A DNA stretch of 64,000 bases from an uncultured Methylophaga sp. (GTDB lineage: Bacteria; Pseudomonadota; Gammaproteobacteria; Nitrosococcales; Methylophagaceae), in the NCBI GenBank assembly GCA_913055695.1, contig CAJXKF010000002.1:372001-436000 (forward strand), read 5' to 3'. Below are positions 18,550 to 28,107 of the stretch, in pieces. The translations under genes were made by a program, and so were the position numbers. Position 1 is the stretch's first letter. Every line of letters begins with the position of its first letter. The notes beneath the pieces are model-generated. The model was not told the DNA's origin. It was given only the letters and a program-made list of their open reading frames with translations, and made no database searches.

Positions 18550-18981
18550 TTATATCAGTTCGATTTTTTTGCCCAGATACTTTCTCAACAGTGAAGCCAG
18601 TTCATGTGATGCCTGCTGGTGTTTCTTGATTCTGCCTGTAAGCACCGCAGAGAGTTCCTCAAAGTCATCCTTGGAGGAATGCACATAAGCCATCGCCCAA
18701 TTTTCAAAAACGCGTTTGTCTGTAATGTGAATATCCAGTATGCGACAGCCGTGGTGTCTTTCGTCCTCAAGGATTTGTGAATACAGTTTAATGACTTCAG
18801 ACTCTGGTCCTTCAAGAATCTGAATAAAGCTGGTACCGCCATAGAACAGCAGGCCAGTGATTTTTCTTTGTCTGTTATTTTCTCTGGAATCAGCCAGAAT
18901 CTGGTCCAGTTGAGTGTTGGTCATATTACCCCAGACCCGACTCAGATAAATCAGCCTGATTAATTGTACTTCCTGCATCAC
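18550..18981 (-). CDS. BLUF-domain blue-light sensor (FAD-binding)
   Basis: 143 residues, a single BLUF domain (about 7-100) plus a short helical tail. Key residues are present: the Tyr in LIYLSRV, the Asn in SRENNRQRKITGLL, the Gln in FIQILEGP and the late Trp in ENWAMAYV. These form the flavin hydrogen-bond network. There is no attached output domain, as in short PixD/Slr1694-like proteins, so signalling would be by protein-protein contact. No obvious partner lies beside it; the next gene on the strand encodes YqhA. The C-terminal 40 residues are helical and could mediate oligomerisation. Confidence 0.9.
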   Translation of the reverse strand: MMQEVQLIRLIYLSRVWGNMTNTQLDQILADSRENNRQRKITGLLFYGGTSFIQILEGPESEVIKLYSQILEDERHHGCRILDIHITDKRVFENWAMAYVHSSKDDFEELSAVLTGRIKKHQQASHELASLLRKYLGKKIELI

Positions 18982-19020
18982 TTACCTCTGCTTATTTTGA
19001 AAGGCACTGCCGGCACCTGA

Positions 19021-19557
19021 TTACTTACTCCGGGTAATTTTATCCAGGTAGCCCATGGCAAAAGCAGACACTACAAAGGTGATATGAATGAGCAGATACC
19101 ATTTTATTTTGTCGTTGGAAATATGTTCAGCGTTCATGAACACCTTCAGAAGATGAATTGATGAAATGGCTACTATAGACGCGGCGACCTTGTTTTTAAG
19201 AGAGCCTGCGTCAAGCTTCCCTAGCCAGCCCAGTTTTTCTTCATCTTCATCCACATCCAATCGTGACACAAAGTTTTCATAGCCTGAGAACATCACCATC
19301 ACGATCAGACCGCCCACCAGGGTGATGTCAATCAGCGAGAGGGCAACCAGGATGAGATCAACCTCTTTCATCTCCAGAATCATGGGCAAAATATGAACAA
19401 TTTCCTGGAAGAACTTAATGCCCAGCAGCGCGAGCACAAGACTCAGCCCCAGGTAGATGGGGGCCATAATCCAGCGAGACGAATACATCAGTTTTTCAAA
19501 TAGCCTTTCCATTAATAAATTCAATGCCTCTGGAGGTGTAAAAATTGACATAAGCAT
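19021..19557 (-). CDS. YqhA/UPF0114 family inner-membrane protein
   Basis: Up to 178 residues. The sequence follows E. coli YqhA closely: [49 protein letters not shown] and a final '[13 protein letters not shown]'. Four membrane helices are predicted. Function is unknown. E. coli YqhA starts at the Met in 'MERLFE' (19512 here); the frame continues 15 residues upstream to 19557. No start has a good ribosome site, so the N-terminus is uncertain. It probably forms a small unit with the BLUF gene, 39 nt downstream. Confidence 0.88.
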   Translation of the reverse strand: MLMSIFTPPEALNLLMERLFEKLMYSSRWIMAPIYLGLSLVLALLGIKFFQEIVHILPMILEMKEVDLILVALSLIDITLVGGLIVMVMFSGYENFVSRLDVDEDEEKLGWLGKLDAGSLKNKVAASIVAISSIHLLKVFMNAEHISNDKIKWYLLIHITFVVSAFAMGYLDKITRSK

Positions 19558-19875
19558 AGGCGGTGCGAGTTGAAACGGTCAATGCCACATTTTAGATACG
19601 GTTTCCAAACAAGCGATGTCGATGGCAACTGACGATTTCCGGTTCGGCTTTTGAAAAAAGACCTGTTGATCACACCGTCATGACAGCATTGGCTGTGATG
19701 TCACATTGCGGCAATAAGTATGCTTACTGAAGCTTGCCCGATTTTATAATTGGATCGCCTGCTGGGTTTGCATTTTCAACCAGCAAGAAACTACCCGCTT
19801 TGTACAGGCAACTTGTCAGCCACTGTGCCCAAAAAAATATTTACAATCCGCTCAAGAAAAGTATCATTGAATGTC
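19558..19875. other. Intergenic region upstream of the cus operon
   Basis: About 318 bp between divergent genes. A TATAAT hexamer at about 19742 may be the -10 of the downstream operon, with CTTACT about 16 bp upstream as a poor -35. I did not find a CueR/CusR-type dyad that I would defend. No coding frame with a convincing start was seen, although the frame of the next gene stays open back to 19750. Confidence 0.4.
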
Positions 19876-20223
19876 ATGCGTATAGTGAATTTACTGTTTC
19901 TTTGTTTTTCTCTGGCATTCGTCAATGTCAGTTATGCGCATAACTTTGTTAAAGATTGCCCGATGGAGCAGGGGAGTCACTCTGATTCTATGCAGATGAC
20001 GTTGGCCATCTCAGCCGACTGCTGTAACGATGCTGCAACTGCCGCTATGACGGGTGAACATTGCAATCCGGCACAAAGTTGCCACGCCTCGCCGACAGTG
20101 CTTATCTTTTCAGTTCCCTCATTGAGTTTCACCGCCACGGACAGGGATACCGAACCCAGTGTCACTGTCGCTGTGCCCCATTTATTACCCGCCACTCTCT
20201 GGCGTCCGCCAACCCTGAGCTGA
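19876..20223 (+). CDS. Small Cys/His/Met-rich secreted protein heading the cus operon
   Basis: 115 residues from the ATG at 19876. This start places a good signal peptide at the N-terminus (MRIVNLLFLCFSLAFVNVSYA). The mature part has DCPMEQGSH, DSMQM, DCCND and EHCNPAQSCH, a set of soft-metal ligands. No family recognised with certainty. It resembles the small Cys-rich proteins often found at the front of copper-efflux operons, so a periplasmic Cu/Ag-binding role is inferred. An ATG at 19750 in the same frame would add residues before the signal peptide and is unlikely. Confidence 0.7.
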   Translation: MRIVNLLFLCFSLAFVNVSYAHNFVKDCPMEQGSHSDSMQMTLAISADCCNDAATAAMTGEHCNPAQSCHASPTVLIFSVPSLSFTATDRDTEPSVTVAVPHLLPATLWRPPTLS

Positions 20224-20243
20224 TCCCCATTTATGCCTAGCGT

Positions 20244-20272
20244 TTCAAGCAACGATGCATCGTTAGCTTGAA
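20244..20272. other. Near-perfect palindrome (hairpin) before cusC
   Basis: A 14-bp inverted repeat (TTCAAGCAACGATG, then its complement with one bulged A) with no loop lies 20 bp after the stop of the Cys-rich gene. It is not followed by T residues. It could be an mRNA-stabilising hairpin, attenuator or protein-binding palindrome. Confidence 0.4.
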
Positions 20273-20281
20273 GCATTTGCG

Positions 20282-20301
20282 TTGTCGTCAGGCAACGACA
20301 A
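20282..20301. other. Second hairpin in the cusC leader
   Basis: A 7-bp stem (TTGTCGT / ACGACAA) with a 6-nt loop starts 10 bp after the preceding palindrome. A third small stem (TTCAGC / GCTGAA) falls at about 20338-20357, inside or just before cusC depending on the start codon. No T-run follows the hairpin. Confidence 0.35.
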
Positions 20302-20322
20302 AAATTTCAGTGGGTTCAGCTT

Positions 20323-21690
20323 ATGTCAATTTCACGGTTCAGCTTTTTTGGGCTGAAAACAACTATGCCAGTCATTCGGCGAGCTTATCGCTCTTGTTTT
20401 ATGGCTTTGTTGCTTGCCAGCTATGCCAGCGCTATTGCAGCTCAGTCTGAGCTGGAAAGCCAGGGGCTTAGTCTCGATAAAGCACTTCAGCTTGCTGAGC
20501 AACGCTCTCAGGCACTGCTTGCACAGGATGCAGCAGCACAAGCCTCCCGCGAGCTGGCGGTAGAGGCTGCACAACTTTCCGACCCTGAATTACAACTGTC
20601 GATTGAGAACGTGCCTGTCAATGGCTCAATGGCCTATGCGCTTTCGGAAGATTTCATGACGATGCGCAGTATCGGTATTTCCCAGACTTTCACAGGGGAG
20701 GACAAACGCCGTGCCCGCGCTAATGTCTATGAGCAGAAAGTCCACAAAGCGCAGATAGCCAAAGCACTTACCCTCGTAGAATTACGCCAGAAAACAGCCG
20801 TGGCCTGGTTTGATGCGCATTATCTGCAGCAGATGCTGACACTACTGACCAGTCAGAAAAAGGAAGCTGCATTACAGGTGAAGGCCGCTGAAGCTGCTTA
20901 TCGTGGCGGGAAGGGACCGCAATCGGATATTTTCCTTGCTCGAACCACGGTGGCTGAAATCGAGGATCGCATACTCGAGACTCAGGCCCGCTTTGCTAAT
21001 GCACTGGCAACATTGGAGCGCTGGGTCGGTGAGATGGCAAGCCCGGTATTAGCAGCAGCCCCAGACATCTCTCAGACCACACTCGACACACAGCATATAA
21101 CGCACAAAATCAATGATCACCCCGACATCGCGATCATGGTGGCTGAAGAGATCGTCGCCAAAGCGGAAGCAAAAGCAGCACGCCAGGAAAAACAAGCAGA
21201 CTGGACGTGGTCATTACGTTATGGCGAACGTGGTTCGGGATTTTCAGACATGATCTCGCTGGGGGTCAGCGTGCCGCTGCAATGGAATGAGGAAAACCGT
21301 CAGGACAGGGTCGTGGCGGCGAAGTTAGCCAAGGCAGCGGAACTCAGAGCAAAACGCGAAGAAATGATCCGACAGCATCTGGCCGAAACCGAGCACTGGC
21401 TGATTACCTGGCAGAGTAATCTGGCCCGGCTTGACGACTATGACGATGCCCTGATTCCGCTTGCCCGTCAGCGTACTGAAGCCGCTTTGGCTGAATATCG
21501 GGGTGGTGCCGGGCAATTAGCGGCTGTGCTTGATGCCCGGAAAATGGAAATAGCCACACGAATTGAACGTCTGCGGATTGAAATGGAGACTGCAACACTG
21601 TGGGCCGAGCTGGAATTCCTGACATTACACAATGGCGCTGAACATCATAGCGCGAATAGCGCTTTCAATACCCCGGAGTTTAAAGAATGA
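20323..21690 (+). CDS. cusC: CusC-like outer-membrane efflux protein (TolC family)
   Basis: Up to 455 residues. After a signal peptide ending near SAIAAQ come two OEP repeats rich in long helices ('LSLDKALQLAEQRS', 'AAYRGGKGPQSDIFLART', 'EYRGGAGQLAAVLDARK'). It supplies the outer-membrane channel for the Cu/Ag pump. The signal peptide fits better if translation begins at the ATG at 20365; the upstream ATG at 20323 adds 14 residues. Its stop overlaps the adaptor start as ATGA. Confidence 0.85.
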   Translation: MSISRFSFFGLKTTMPVIRRAYRSCFMALLLASYASAIAAQSELESQGLSLDKALQLAEQRSQALLAQDAAAQASRELAVEAAQLSDPELQLSIENVPVNGSMAYALSEDFMTMRSIGISQTFTGEDKRRARANVYEQKVHKAQIAKALTLVELRQKTAVAWFDAHYLQQMLTLLTSQKKEAALQVKAAEAAYRGGKGPQSDIFLARTTVAEIEDRILETQARFANALATLERWVGEMASPVLAAAPDISQTTLDTQHITHKINDHPDIAIMVAEEIVAKAEAKAARQEKQADWTWSLRYGERGSGFSDMISLGVSVPLQWNEENRQDRVVAAKLAKAAELRAKREEMIRQHLAETEHWLITWQSNLARLDDYDDALIPLARQRTEAALAEYRGGAGQLAAVLDARKMEIATRIERLRIEMETATLWAELEFLTLHNGAEHHSANSAFNTPEFKE

Positions 21691-23327
21691 ATCTCAAAAC
21701 TGTCATCGTATTGTTAGTGATGCTGCTGATCGTGGCTGTCGGTTATGGCGCCTATCAATGGGGCATGCAGCAGGGTATGGAAATGTCCACTATGCCGGCA
21801 GAAACCGGTTCTGACAAAACCACAGAAAACCCTTCAGGATGGAGCATTGCAGAAGGAGAGGCTGCAACTCGCCGGCATATGGAAAAAGGACTTAAAGCCG
21901 GTGACATTGATCCGGTTACCGGTCGGAAAATACTTTTCTATCAGGACCCCATGGTGCCCGGCAATCAATTTGAGTCACCGGGCAAATCACCCTATATGGA
22001 TATGATGCTGGTGCCGGTATACCAGGGCGCTGATAACGATAGCTCAGGTGAGGAGGCTGTGGTCAGTATTAATTCACGGATCCAGCAGAACTTTGGCTTG
22101 CGAACAGCGCCAGTCAGCAGGGAAGACATTACAAGCACTATCTCCACGGTAGGCAATATTGCCTGGAATGAACGCGAGCAAGTGAATATTCAGGCCCGGG
22201 CGATGGGATATGTCGAAAAGCTCTATGTCGAGACCAGCCTTGAACGGGTCAGTAAAGGGCAAGCACTGATGGCTATTTATGTACCGGAATGGTTAGCGGT
22301 GCAGGAAGAATATCTGGCACTTATAAACATGCAGGGCGAAGATTTGGCTGAATTAATCAGCGCCTCCATCGCCCGCATGCGTCAGGCTGGGATGAGCGAG
22401 GCACAAATCCGCAAGGTTAGAGAGACCGGCAAGCTTCAACCTCATCTGACCATCACTTCGCCGATTAACGGCGTCGTCACAGAATTAGAAATCCGGGAGG
22501 GAATGACCACATTACCGGGCTCCACATTGATGCGCATAAATGGTTTGGATCCAGTCTGGGCTGATGCCGAAGTCCCTGAACAACAGGTAAATCAGGTCAG
22601 TTCTGGCGATCCGGTTATCGCCACCACACCCGCCTTTCCCGGCAAAGAATTCACTGGCCGGGTACAACGCTTATTGCCGCAAGTCGATCCCATTACCCGT
22701 ACGGTTAAGGCGCGCATGATCCTCGACAATCCCGACGGTGAGTTGCTACCGGGAATGTTCGTCGACATGGTTCTGGCAGGGAAACAGATCGAACAGGCAC
22801 TGATGGTGCCAACCGAAGCACTTATCCGGACGGGGAAACGCACCCTGGTGATGGTGGCGATGGATAATGGCAGCTTCCGTCCGGTTGAGGTCATCACCGG
22901 CATCGAGGCCAATGGAAAGACTCAAATCAAGCAAGGCCTGAAGGAAGGCGAACGGGTTGTCACCTCCGGCCAATTCCTGCTCGATTCAGAGGCGAGTTTG
23001 AGCGGAGTGGAAGCAAGGCTTTCCGAAGCTGACACGATGAAACCGGAAAGGCATGAGATGCCGGATAGGGGCAGCAACACGCATCAGACCCAGGCCAGAG
23101 TGGAAGCGATAAGAGGGCAGCTATTAACATTGACTCACCCTGACATTCCCAGCCTGAAATGGCCAGGTATGACAATGGATTTTCAGCTTTCACCATCACT
23201 GGATGCAGACAATCTCTCTGTGGGTCAGAAAATCCACATCGAATTTCGTCTCAAGGAGGGGGCGGCACCGTTAATTGTGGATATGCATCCATTGACTGAG
23301 GGGATGCAAATGGAAGGTGCACAATGA
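21687..23327 (+). CDS. cusB: CusB-like periplasmic adaptor with C-terminal CusF-like copper-binding domain
   Basis: 546 residues, longer than E. coli CusB (407). In order: an N-terminal membrane/signal segment with a Met-rich stretch ([10 protein letters not shown]), a heavy-metal-binding motif (about 70-110, FYQDPMVPG...[12 protein letters not shown]), barrel-sandwich hybrid, hairpin and beta-barrel (about 130-440). A CusF-like domain follows (about 475-546) with [12 protein letters not shown], matching the W-x-x-M-x-M Cu(I)/Ag(I) site of CusF. The chaperone CusF, separate in E. coli, is thus fused to the adaptor. Both ends overlap neighbours by ATGA, so cusCBA is tightly coupled. Confidence 0.92.
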   Translation: MNLKTVIVLLVMLLIVAVGYGAYQWGMQQGMEMSTMPAETGSDKTTENPSGWSIAEGEAATRRHMEKGLKAGDIDPVTGRKILFYQDPMVPGNQFESPGKSPYMDMMLVPVYQGADNDSSGEEAVVSINSRIQQNFGLRTAPVSREDITSTISTVGNIAWNEREQVNIQARAMGYVEKLYVETSLERVSKGQALMAIYVPEWLAVQEEYLALINMQGEDLAELISASIARMRQAGMSEAQIRKVRETGKLQPHLTITSPINGVVTELEIREGMTTLPGSTLMRINGLDPVWADAEVPEQQVNQVSSGDPVIATTPAFPGKEFTGRVQRLLPQVDPITRTVKARMILDNPDGELLPGMFVDMVLAGKQIEQALMVPTEALIRTGKRTLVMVAMDNGSFRPVEVITGIEANGKTQIKQGLKEGERVVTSGQFLLDSEASLSGVEARLSEADTMKPERHEMPDRGSNTHQTQARVEAIRGQLLTLTHPDIPSLKWPGMTMDFQLSPSLDADNLSVGQKIHIEFRLKEGAAPLIVDMHPLTEGMQMEGAQ

Positions 23328-26300
23328 TTGCCAATCTTATCCGCTGGTCTATCGCCAACCGGTTTTTGGTGTTACTGACCACCCTGATCTTGCTTGCCTG
23401 GAGCCTGGTGTCCTTATCGCGCACCCCGCTTGACGCCTTGCCTGATCTGTCAGATGTGCAGGTCATTATTAAAACTACCTGGCCCGGGCAGGCACCACAG
23501 TTGGTAGAGGATCAGGTTACCTATCCACTGACGTCGACCATGCTGTCGGTGCCCGGTGCCAAAGTGGTACGTGGACTCTCTTTCTTTGGTGACAGCTATG
23601 TTTATATCCTGTTTGAGGAAGGCACCGATTTGTACTGGGCCCGCAGCCGGGTACTTGAATACCTGAACCAGGCCCAATCGAGGCTCCCTGCTGGAGCCAA
23701 CGCCGCTATTGGTCCGGACGCCACCGGTGTAGGCTGGATTTATCAATACGCACTGGTCGACAAGTCAGGTACCCAGGACATCTCGCAACTGCGCGCTCTG
23801 CAGGACTGGTTTCTCAAATACGAGCTCAAAACCGTGCCGAATGTCGCTGAAGTAGCCACCGTCGGCGGCATGGTCCGGCAATATCAGGTGGTGGTCGATC
23901 CCGATAAACTAGCGGCCTACCGCATCCCGCTATCGCGTGTGGTGGAAGCCATCAATAACGGCAACCAGGAATCCGGTGGTTCGGTGCTGGAAATGGGGGA
24001 AGCCGAATACATGGTTCGCGCCAGCGGCTATCTGCAAAGCCTGGAAGATTTCCGCTCTATTCCCTTATTGACGGGCAGCAACGGTGTACCAGTAAGCTTG
24101 GGTGACGTCGCGCATATTCAGATCGGGCCTGAAATCCGTCGCTCTATTGGCGAGCTTAACGGTGAAGGTGAAGCGGTGGGGGGCGTGGTTGTTATGCGCT
24201 CCGGTAAAAATGCGCTGACGACCATTGCAGCAGTCAAAGATAAACTCCGCAGCCTGCAAAAAAGCCTGCCTGATGGTGTAGAGATAGTGCCTGTTTATGA
24301 TCGCTCAGGCTTGATTAAACGGGCGGTCCACAACCTGAGTGAAAAGCTCATTGAAGAGTTTATTGTGGTGGCAATGGTCTGCCTTGTCTTTCTGTTCCAT
24401 CTGCGTTCAGCCCTGGTGGCGATCGTTTCCTTACCATTGGGAATCATGCTGTCTTTTATCATCATGCAATGGCAGGGGATCAATGCCAATATCATGTCTC
24501 TCGGGGGGATTGCGATTGCGATAGGCGCCATGGTCGATGCTGCAGTCGTGATGATAGAAAACGCTCATAAGCATCTTGAACACTGGCATGACAACAACCC
24601 TGGCATGAAGCTGGATAATGAAAGTCGCTGGAAGGTGATTGGCGACTCGGCCGCCGAAGTGGGACCAGCACTGTTTTTCTCACTGCTCATTATCACGCTG
24701 TCCTTCATTCCGATTTTCACATTAGAAGCACAGGAGGGGAGACTGTTTTCACCGCTGGCGTATACCAAGACATATGCCATGGCAGCAGCAGCGGGTCTTG
24801 CCGTCACCCTGATACCGGTGTTGATGGGCTATCTGATTCGGGGCAGGATCCCTGCGGAGAAAAAGAACCCGCTTAATCGTATTCTGATCGCTGTGTATCG
24901 CCCCATGCTGGAAGCAGTTCTGCGTTTCCCAAAACTGACCCTGGTGACGGCTCTATTGCTGTCTTTGACCAGTATCTGGCCACTGCAGCATCTGGGCAGC
25001 GAATTCATGCCGCCACTTGATGAGGGCGATTTGCTCTATATGCCAAGCGCTTTGCCCAGCCTTTCTGCCGGTAAGGTAGCCGAGTTACTGCAGCAGACGA
25101 ACCGGATGATTAAAACGGTGCCGGAAGTCGAGACGGTATACGGCAAAGCAGGGCGTGCAGATACCGCAACCGATCCTGCGCCACTGGTGATGTTTGAGAC
25201 CACCATTCAATTCAAGCCCCGGGAAGAATGGCGTCCGGGCATGACACAGGACAAACTCATCGCCGAACTCGACCGTACGGTGAAAGTGCCGGGCTTGACC
25301 AATATCTGGGTGCCACCGATTAGAAACCGGCTGGACATGCTCGCCACGGGGATAAAAAGCCCGGTGGGTGTCAAAGTTCTGGGTGAGGACATTAATGTTA
25401 TCAATAACATAGCCAGTGATATTGAAAAGGTACTTAAAGACGTGCCGGGTGTCAGCAGTGTTTTTGCTGAGCGCCTTACCGGTGGTCGTTACATTGATGT
25501 CACGATTAAGCGTGATGCCGCGGCGCGTTATGGCCTTAATATTGATGATGTCCAGCTGATTATCAGTTCAGCAGTGGGGGGCCGGAACATTGGTGAAACA
25601 GTGGAAGGGCTGGAGCGCTTCCCTATTAATGTTCGTTACCCCAGGGAAATAAGGGACTCACTGGCTTCATTACGCTCACTGCCTGTGGTCACAATCGCAG
25701 GACAGCAACTGTTATTGTCAGATATCGCTGAAATCAGCATCAGTGACGGCCCGCCAATGATACGAAGTGAAAATTCGCGTTTAGCCGGTTTCGTCTATGT
25801 AGATATTCATGATCGCGATCTGGGCTCGGCAGTCGCTGAGATGCAGCAAATAGTCAGCGAACAAATCGATTTGCCAACAGCTTACTCAATCACCTGGTCT
25901 GGACAATTTGAGTTTCTCCAGCGAGCAACTGACAAACTCAAACTGGTGGTGCCACTGACTTTGCTCATCATTTTTATTCTTTTCTATCTGACATTTAAGC
26001 GTTTCAGTGAAGCGCTGTTGCTGATGGTCACCTTGCCATTTTCCCTGGTGGGAGGCATCTGGCTGCTCTATTTATTGGGACACAACCTGTCAGTAGCCAG
26101 TGTAGTCGGGTTTATCGCTTTGGCAGGTGTTGCCGCAGAATTTGGCGTAATCATGCTGATTTATTTGAAACAGGCATGGCAAAGCAGGTTGGATGAAGGC
26201 GAAAACAGCAACGCTAATCTACTTGATGCTATTCGTGAAGGTGCCGTTTTAAGGGTCAGACCCAAAGCAATGACGGCTACAGTGATTCTTGCTGGCTTGC

Positions 26301-26488
26301 TGCCCATTATGTTCGGTAGTGGCACCGGTAGTGAAGTAATGAAACGTATCGCAGCCCCGATGGTTGGGGGCATGGTGACAGCACCACTGTTATCGATGTT
26401 AGTAATACCTGCCCTCTATCTGCTTATACGTAAAAATACCGCCGAGGCAGAGGTGCGTACAAATAGCCTTAAACATAATCACAACTGA
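23324..26488 (+). CDS. cusA: CusA-type Cu(I)/Ag(I) RND efflux pump
   Basis: 1054 residues, full length. The helix-4 motif reads [18 protein letters not shown], the HME4 signature associated with monovalent copper and silver. The three methionines of the CusA metal site have clear counterparts: [16 protein letters not shown] and [12 protein letters not shown]. These features separate it from the CzcA-type pump at 6.9-10.1 kb. It would export Cu+/Ag+ from periplasm or cytoplasm through CusB and CusC using the proton gradient. It is the last gene of the operon; about 137 bp separates it from hsdM. Confidence 0.95.
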   Translation: MIANLIRWSIANRFLVLLTTLILLAWSLVSLSRTPLDALPDLSDVQVIIKTTWPGQAPQLVEDQVTYPLTSTMLSVPGAKVVRGLSFFGDSYVYILFEEGTDLYWARSRVLEYLNQAQSRLPAGANAAIGPDATGVGWIYQYALVDKSGTQDISQLRALQDWFLKYELKTVPNVAEVATVGGMVRQYQVVVDPDKLAAYRIPLSRVVEAINNGNQESGGSVLEMGEAEYMVRASGYLQSLEDFRSIPLLTGSNGVPVSLGDVAHIQIGPEIRRSIGELNGEGEAVGGVVVMRSGKNALTTIAAVKDKLRSLQKSLPDGVEIVPVYDRSGLIKRAVHNLSEKLIEEFIVVAMVCLVFLFHLRSALVAIVSLPLGIMLSFIIMQWQGINANIMSLGGIAIAIGAMVDAAVVMIENAHKHLEHWHDNNPGMKLDNESRWKVIGDSAAEVGPALFFSLLIITLSFIPIFTLEAQEGRLFSPLAYTKTYAMAAAAGLAVTLIPVLMGYLIRGRIPAEKKNPLNRILIAVYRPMLEAVLRFPKLTLVTALLLSLTSIWPLQHLGSEFMPPLDEGDLLYMPSALPSLSAGKVAELLQQTNRMIKTVPEVETVYGKAGRADTATDPAPLVMFETTIQFKPREEWRPGMTQDKLIAELDRTVKVPGLTNIWVPPIRNRLDMLATGIKSPVGVKVLGEDINVINNIASDIEKVLKDVPGVSSVFAERLTGGRYIDVTIKRDAAARYGLNIDDVQLIISSAVGGRNIGETVEGLERFPINVRYPREIRDSLASLRSLPVVTIAGQQLLLSDIAEISISDGPPMIRSENSRLAGFVYVDIHDRDLGSAVAEMQQIVSEQIDLPTAYSITWSGQFEFLQRATDKLKLVVPLTLLIIFILFYLTFKRFSEALLLMVTLPFSLVGGIWLLYLLGHNLSVASVVGFIALAGVAAEFGVIMLIYLKQAWQSRLDEGENSNANLLDAIREGAVLRVRPKAMTATVILAGLLPIMFGSGTGSEVMKRIAAPMVGGMVTAPLLSMLVIPALYLLIRKNTAEAEVRTNSLKHNHN

Positions 26489-26625
26489 TAGATGAAGAAA
26501 CACCTGATCAATGTGGATTGGATGCAATATATAGAATGAAGCTGATATTGCCCTGCACAAGCTTGTCAGCCTTATATTAATGATGGAAAATCATCACCCC
26601 TGATTTCAATCAAAAAAGTCATTGC

Positions 26626-28107
26626 ATGGTCACCGGTGAACTGAAAAGCCAAGTCGATAAAATATGGGAAACCTTCTGGACAGGGGGCATCAGTAATCCG
26701 CTCACTGTTATCGAACAGTTCACCTATCTGCTGTTTTTACGCCGGCTGGACGAAACCCAGTTGCTGGAAGAGAAAAAGGCCAATATGACAGGCGGGGAGT
26801 TGAAGAACCCGCTCTATCAAAAAGAGCATCAAGGCTTTCGCTGGCATAGTTTCCGGGAACTCGATCCGCAATCGATGTTTGCCTTGTTTACGCAGCCACA
26901 GGAAAAGGCCGACAACCTCACTGTGTTCGAGCATATGAAACAGGTAGGCAATCAGGCCGGGGTATTTGCGCAGTATATGAAAGGCGCCACCTTTATGATC
27001 CCGACGCCGAAGCTGCTGGATCAGGTTGTGCAGATGATCGACAAAATCCAGATGGATAATCGCGATACCAAAGGCGATTTATACGAATACCTACTCTCCA
27101 AAATCGCCACCGCTGGCACCAATGGCCAATTCCGTACCCCACGTCATATCATCAAAATGATGGTGGAAATGATGGAGCCTAATCGTGAAGACACGATCTG
27201 CGACCCGGCCTGCGGCACCGCCGGATTTCTGGTGGCGTCAGGTGAATATATTTACGACCATCATGCCGACTGGCTGCATGATCAGACTTTCCGTGAACAC
27301 TTCAACAGCGAGATGTTTACCGGCATTGAGTTTGATAGCACCATGCTGCGTATCGCCGCGATGAACCTGCAATTGCATGCCGTCGATAAGCCGAATCTGA
27401 TTGGTCTTGATGCCCTGGGCGAAGCCAATGCCGCCTGCCGCGAACAGTTCAGCCTGATTCTGGCTAATCCGCCATTTAAAGGCTCATTGGATTACGATGG
27501 TGTCGAGAAAACATTGCTCAAAACCGTCAAAACCAAAAAGACCGAACTGCTGTTTATCGCGCTGATCTTACGCATGCTCAAAGTCGGTGGTCGCAGTGCG
27601 GTGATTATTCCCGATGGCGTGTTATTCGGCTCATCCAATGCCCATAAACAACTGCGGCAAACCCTGGTGGAAAAACAACGTCTGGAAGCGGTGATCTCCA
27701 TGCCCAGCGGCGTATTCAAACCTTATGCCGGAGTCAGCACGGCGGTGGTGATTTTCACCAAAACCAATAACGGCGGCACGGATAATGTCTGGTTTTACGA
27801 TATGCAGGCCGATGGCTACTCACTCGACGATAAACGCAGCCCGGTCAAGAACAACGATATCCCCGATATCATCCAGCGCTTCAAACAGCGCGATAAAGAA
27901 ACAGAGCGAAAACGCACCGAACAAAGCTTTGTGGTGCCGTTTGATGAAATCAAACAAAACGACTGGGATTTAAGCATTAACCGCTATAAAGAAGTGGAGT
28001 ACGAGCAGGTGGAATATGATCCTCCGGCCAAGATTATTGCTGAGATAGAACAGCTTGATAAAGAGCGTGGTCAGGCCTTGCAAATGCTGAAAGAGTTTTT
28101 GGGCTAA
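26626..28107 (+). CDS. hsdM: HsdM, type I restriction-modification DNA methyltransferase subunit
   Basis: 493 residues. An HsdM N-terminal helical domain (about 8-130) precedes an N6-adenine methyltransferase domain with SAM motif I (DPACGTAGFL) and catalytic motif IV NPPF. It methylates adenine in the sequence chosen by HsdS and forms M2S1 and R2M2S1 complexes. The ATG at 26626 has no clear Shine-Dalgarno sequence. Its stop overlaps the hsdS start by 1 nt. The operon sits between the metal-efflux genes and the dif-like site, so an acquired block is plausible. Confidence 0.95.
   Translation: MVTGELKSQVDKIWETFWTGGISNPLTVIEQFTYLLFLRRLDETQLLEEKKANMTGGELKNPLYQKEHQGFRWHSFRELDPQSMFALFTQPQEKADNLTVFEHMKQVGNQAGVFAQYMKGATFMIPTPKLLDQVVQMIDKIQMDNRDTKGDLYEYLLSKIATAGTNGQFRTPRHIIKMMVEMMEPNREDTICDPACGTAGFLVASGEYIYDHHADWLHDQTFREHFNSEMFTGIEFDSTMLRIAAMNLQLHAVDKPNLIGLDALGEANAACREQFSLILANPPFKGSLDYDGVEKTLLKTVKTKKTELLFIALILRMLKVGGRSAVIIPDGVLFGSSNAHKQLRQTLVEKQRLEAVISMPSGVFKPYAGVSTAVVIFTKTNNGGTDNVWFYDMQADGYSLDDKRSPVKNNDIPDIIQRFKQRDKETERKRTEQSFVVPFDEIKQNDWDLSINRYKEVEYEQVEYDPPAKIIAEIEQLDKERGQALQMLKEFLG

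Noticed and set aside
19690..19710. matS-like GTGAT-GTCAC in the 19.7-kb intergenic region
   Set aside because: The spacing is too short for the GTGACRNYGTCAC consensus.
26489..26625. Possible second dif or att site at the left end of the R-M block
   Set aside because: AT-rich but no XerC/XerD-like arms were found, so I cannot support a dif-flanked mobile element.
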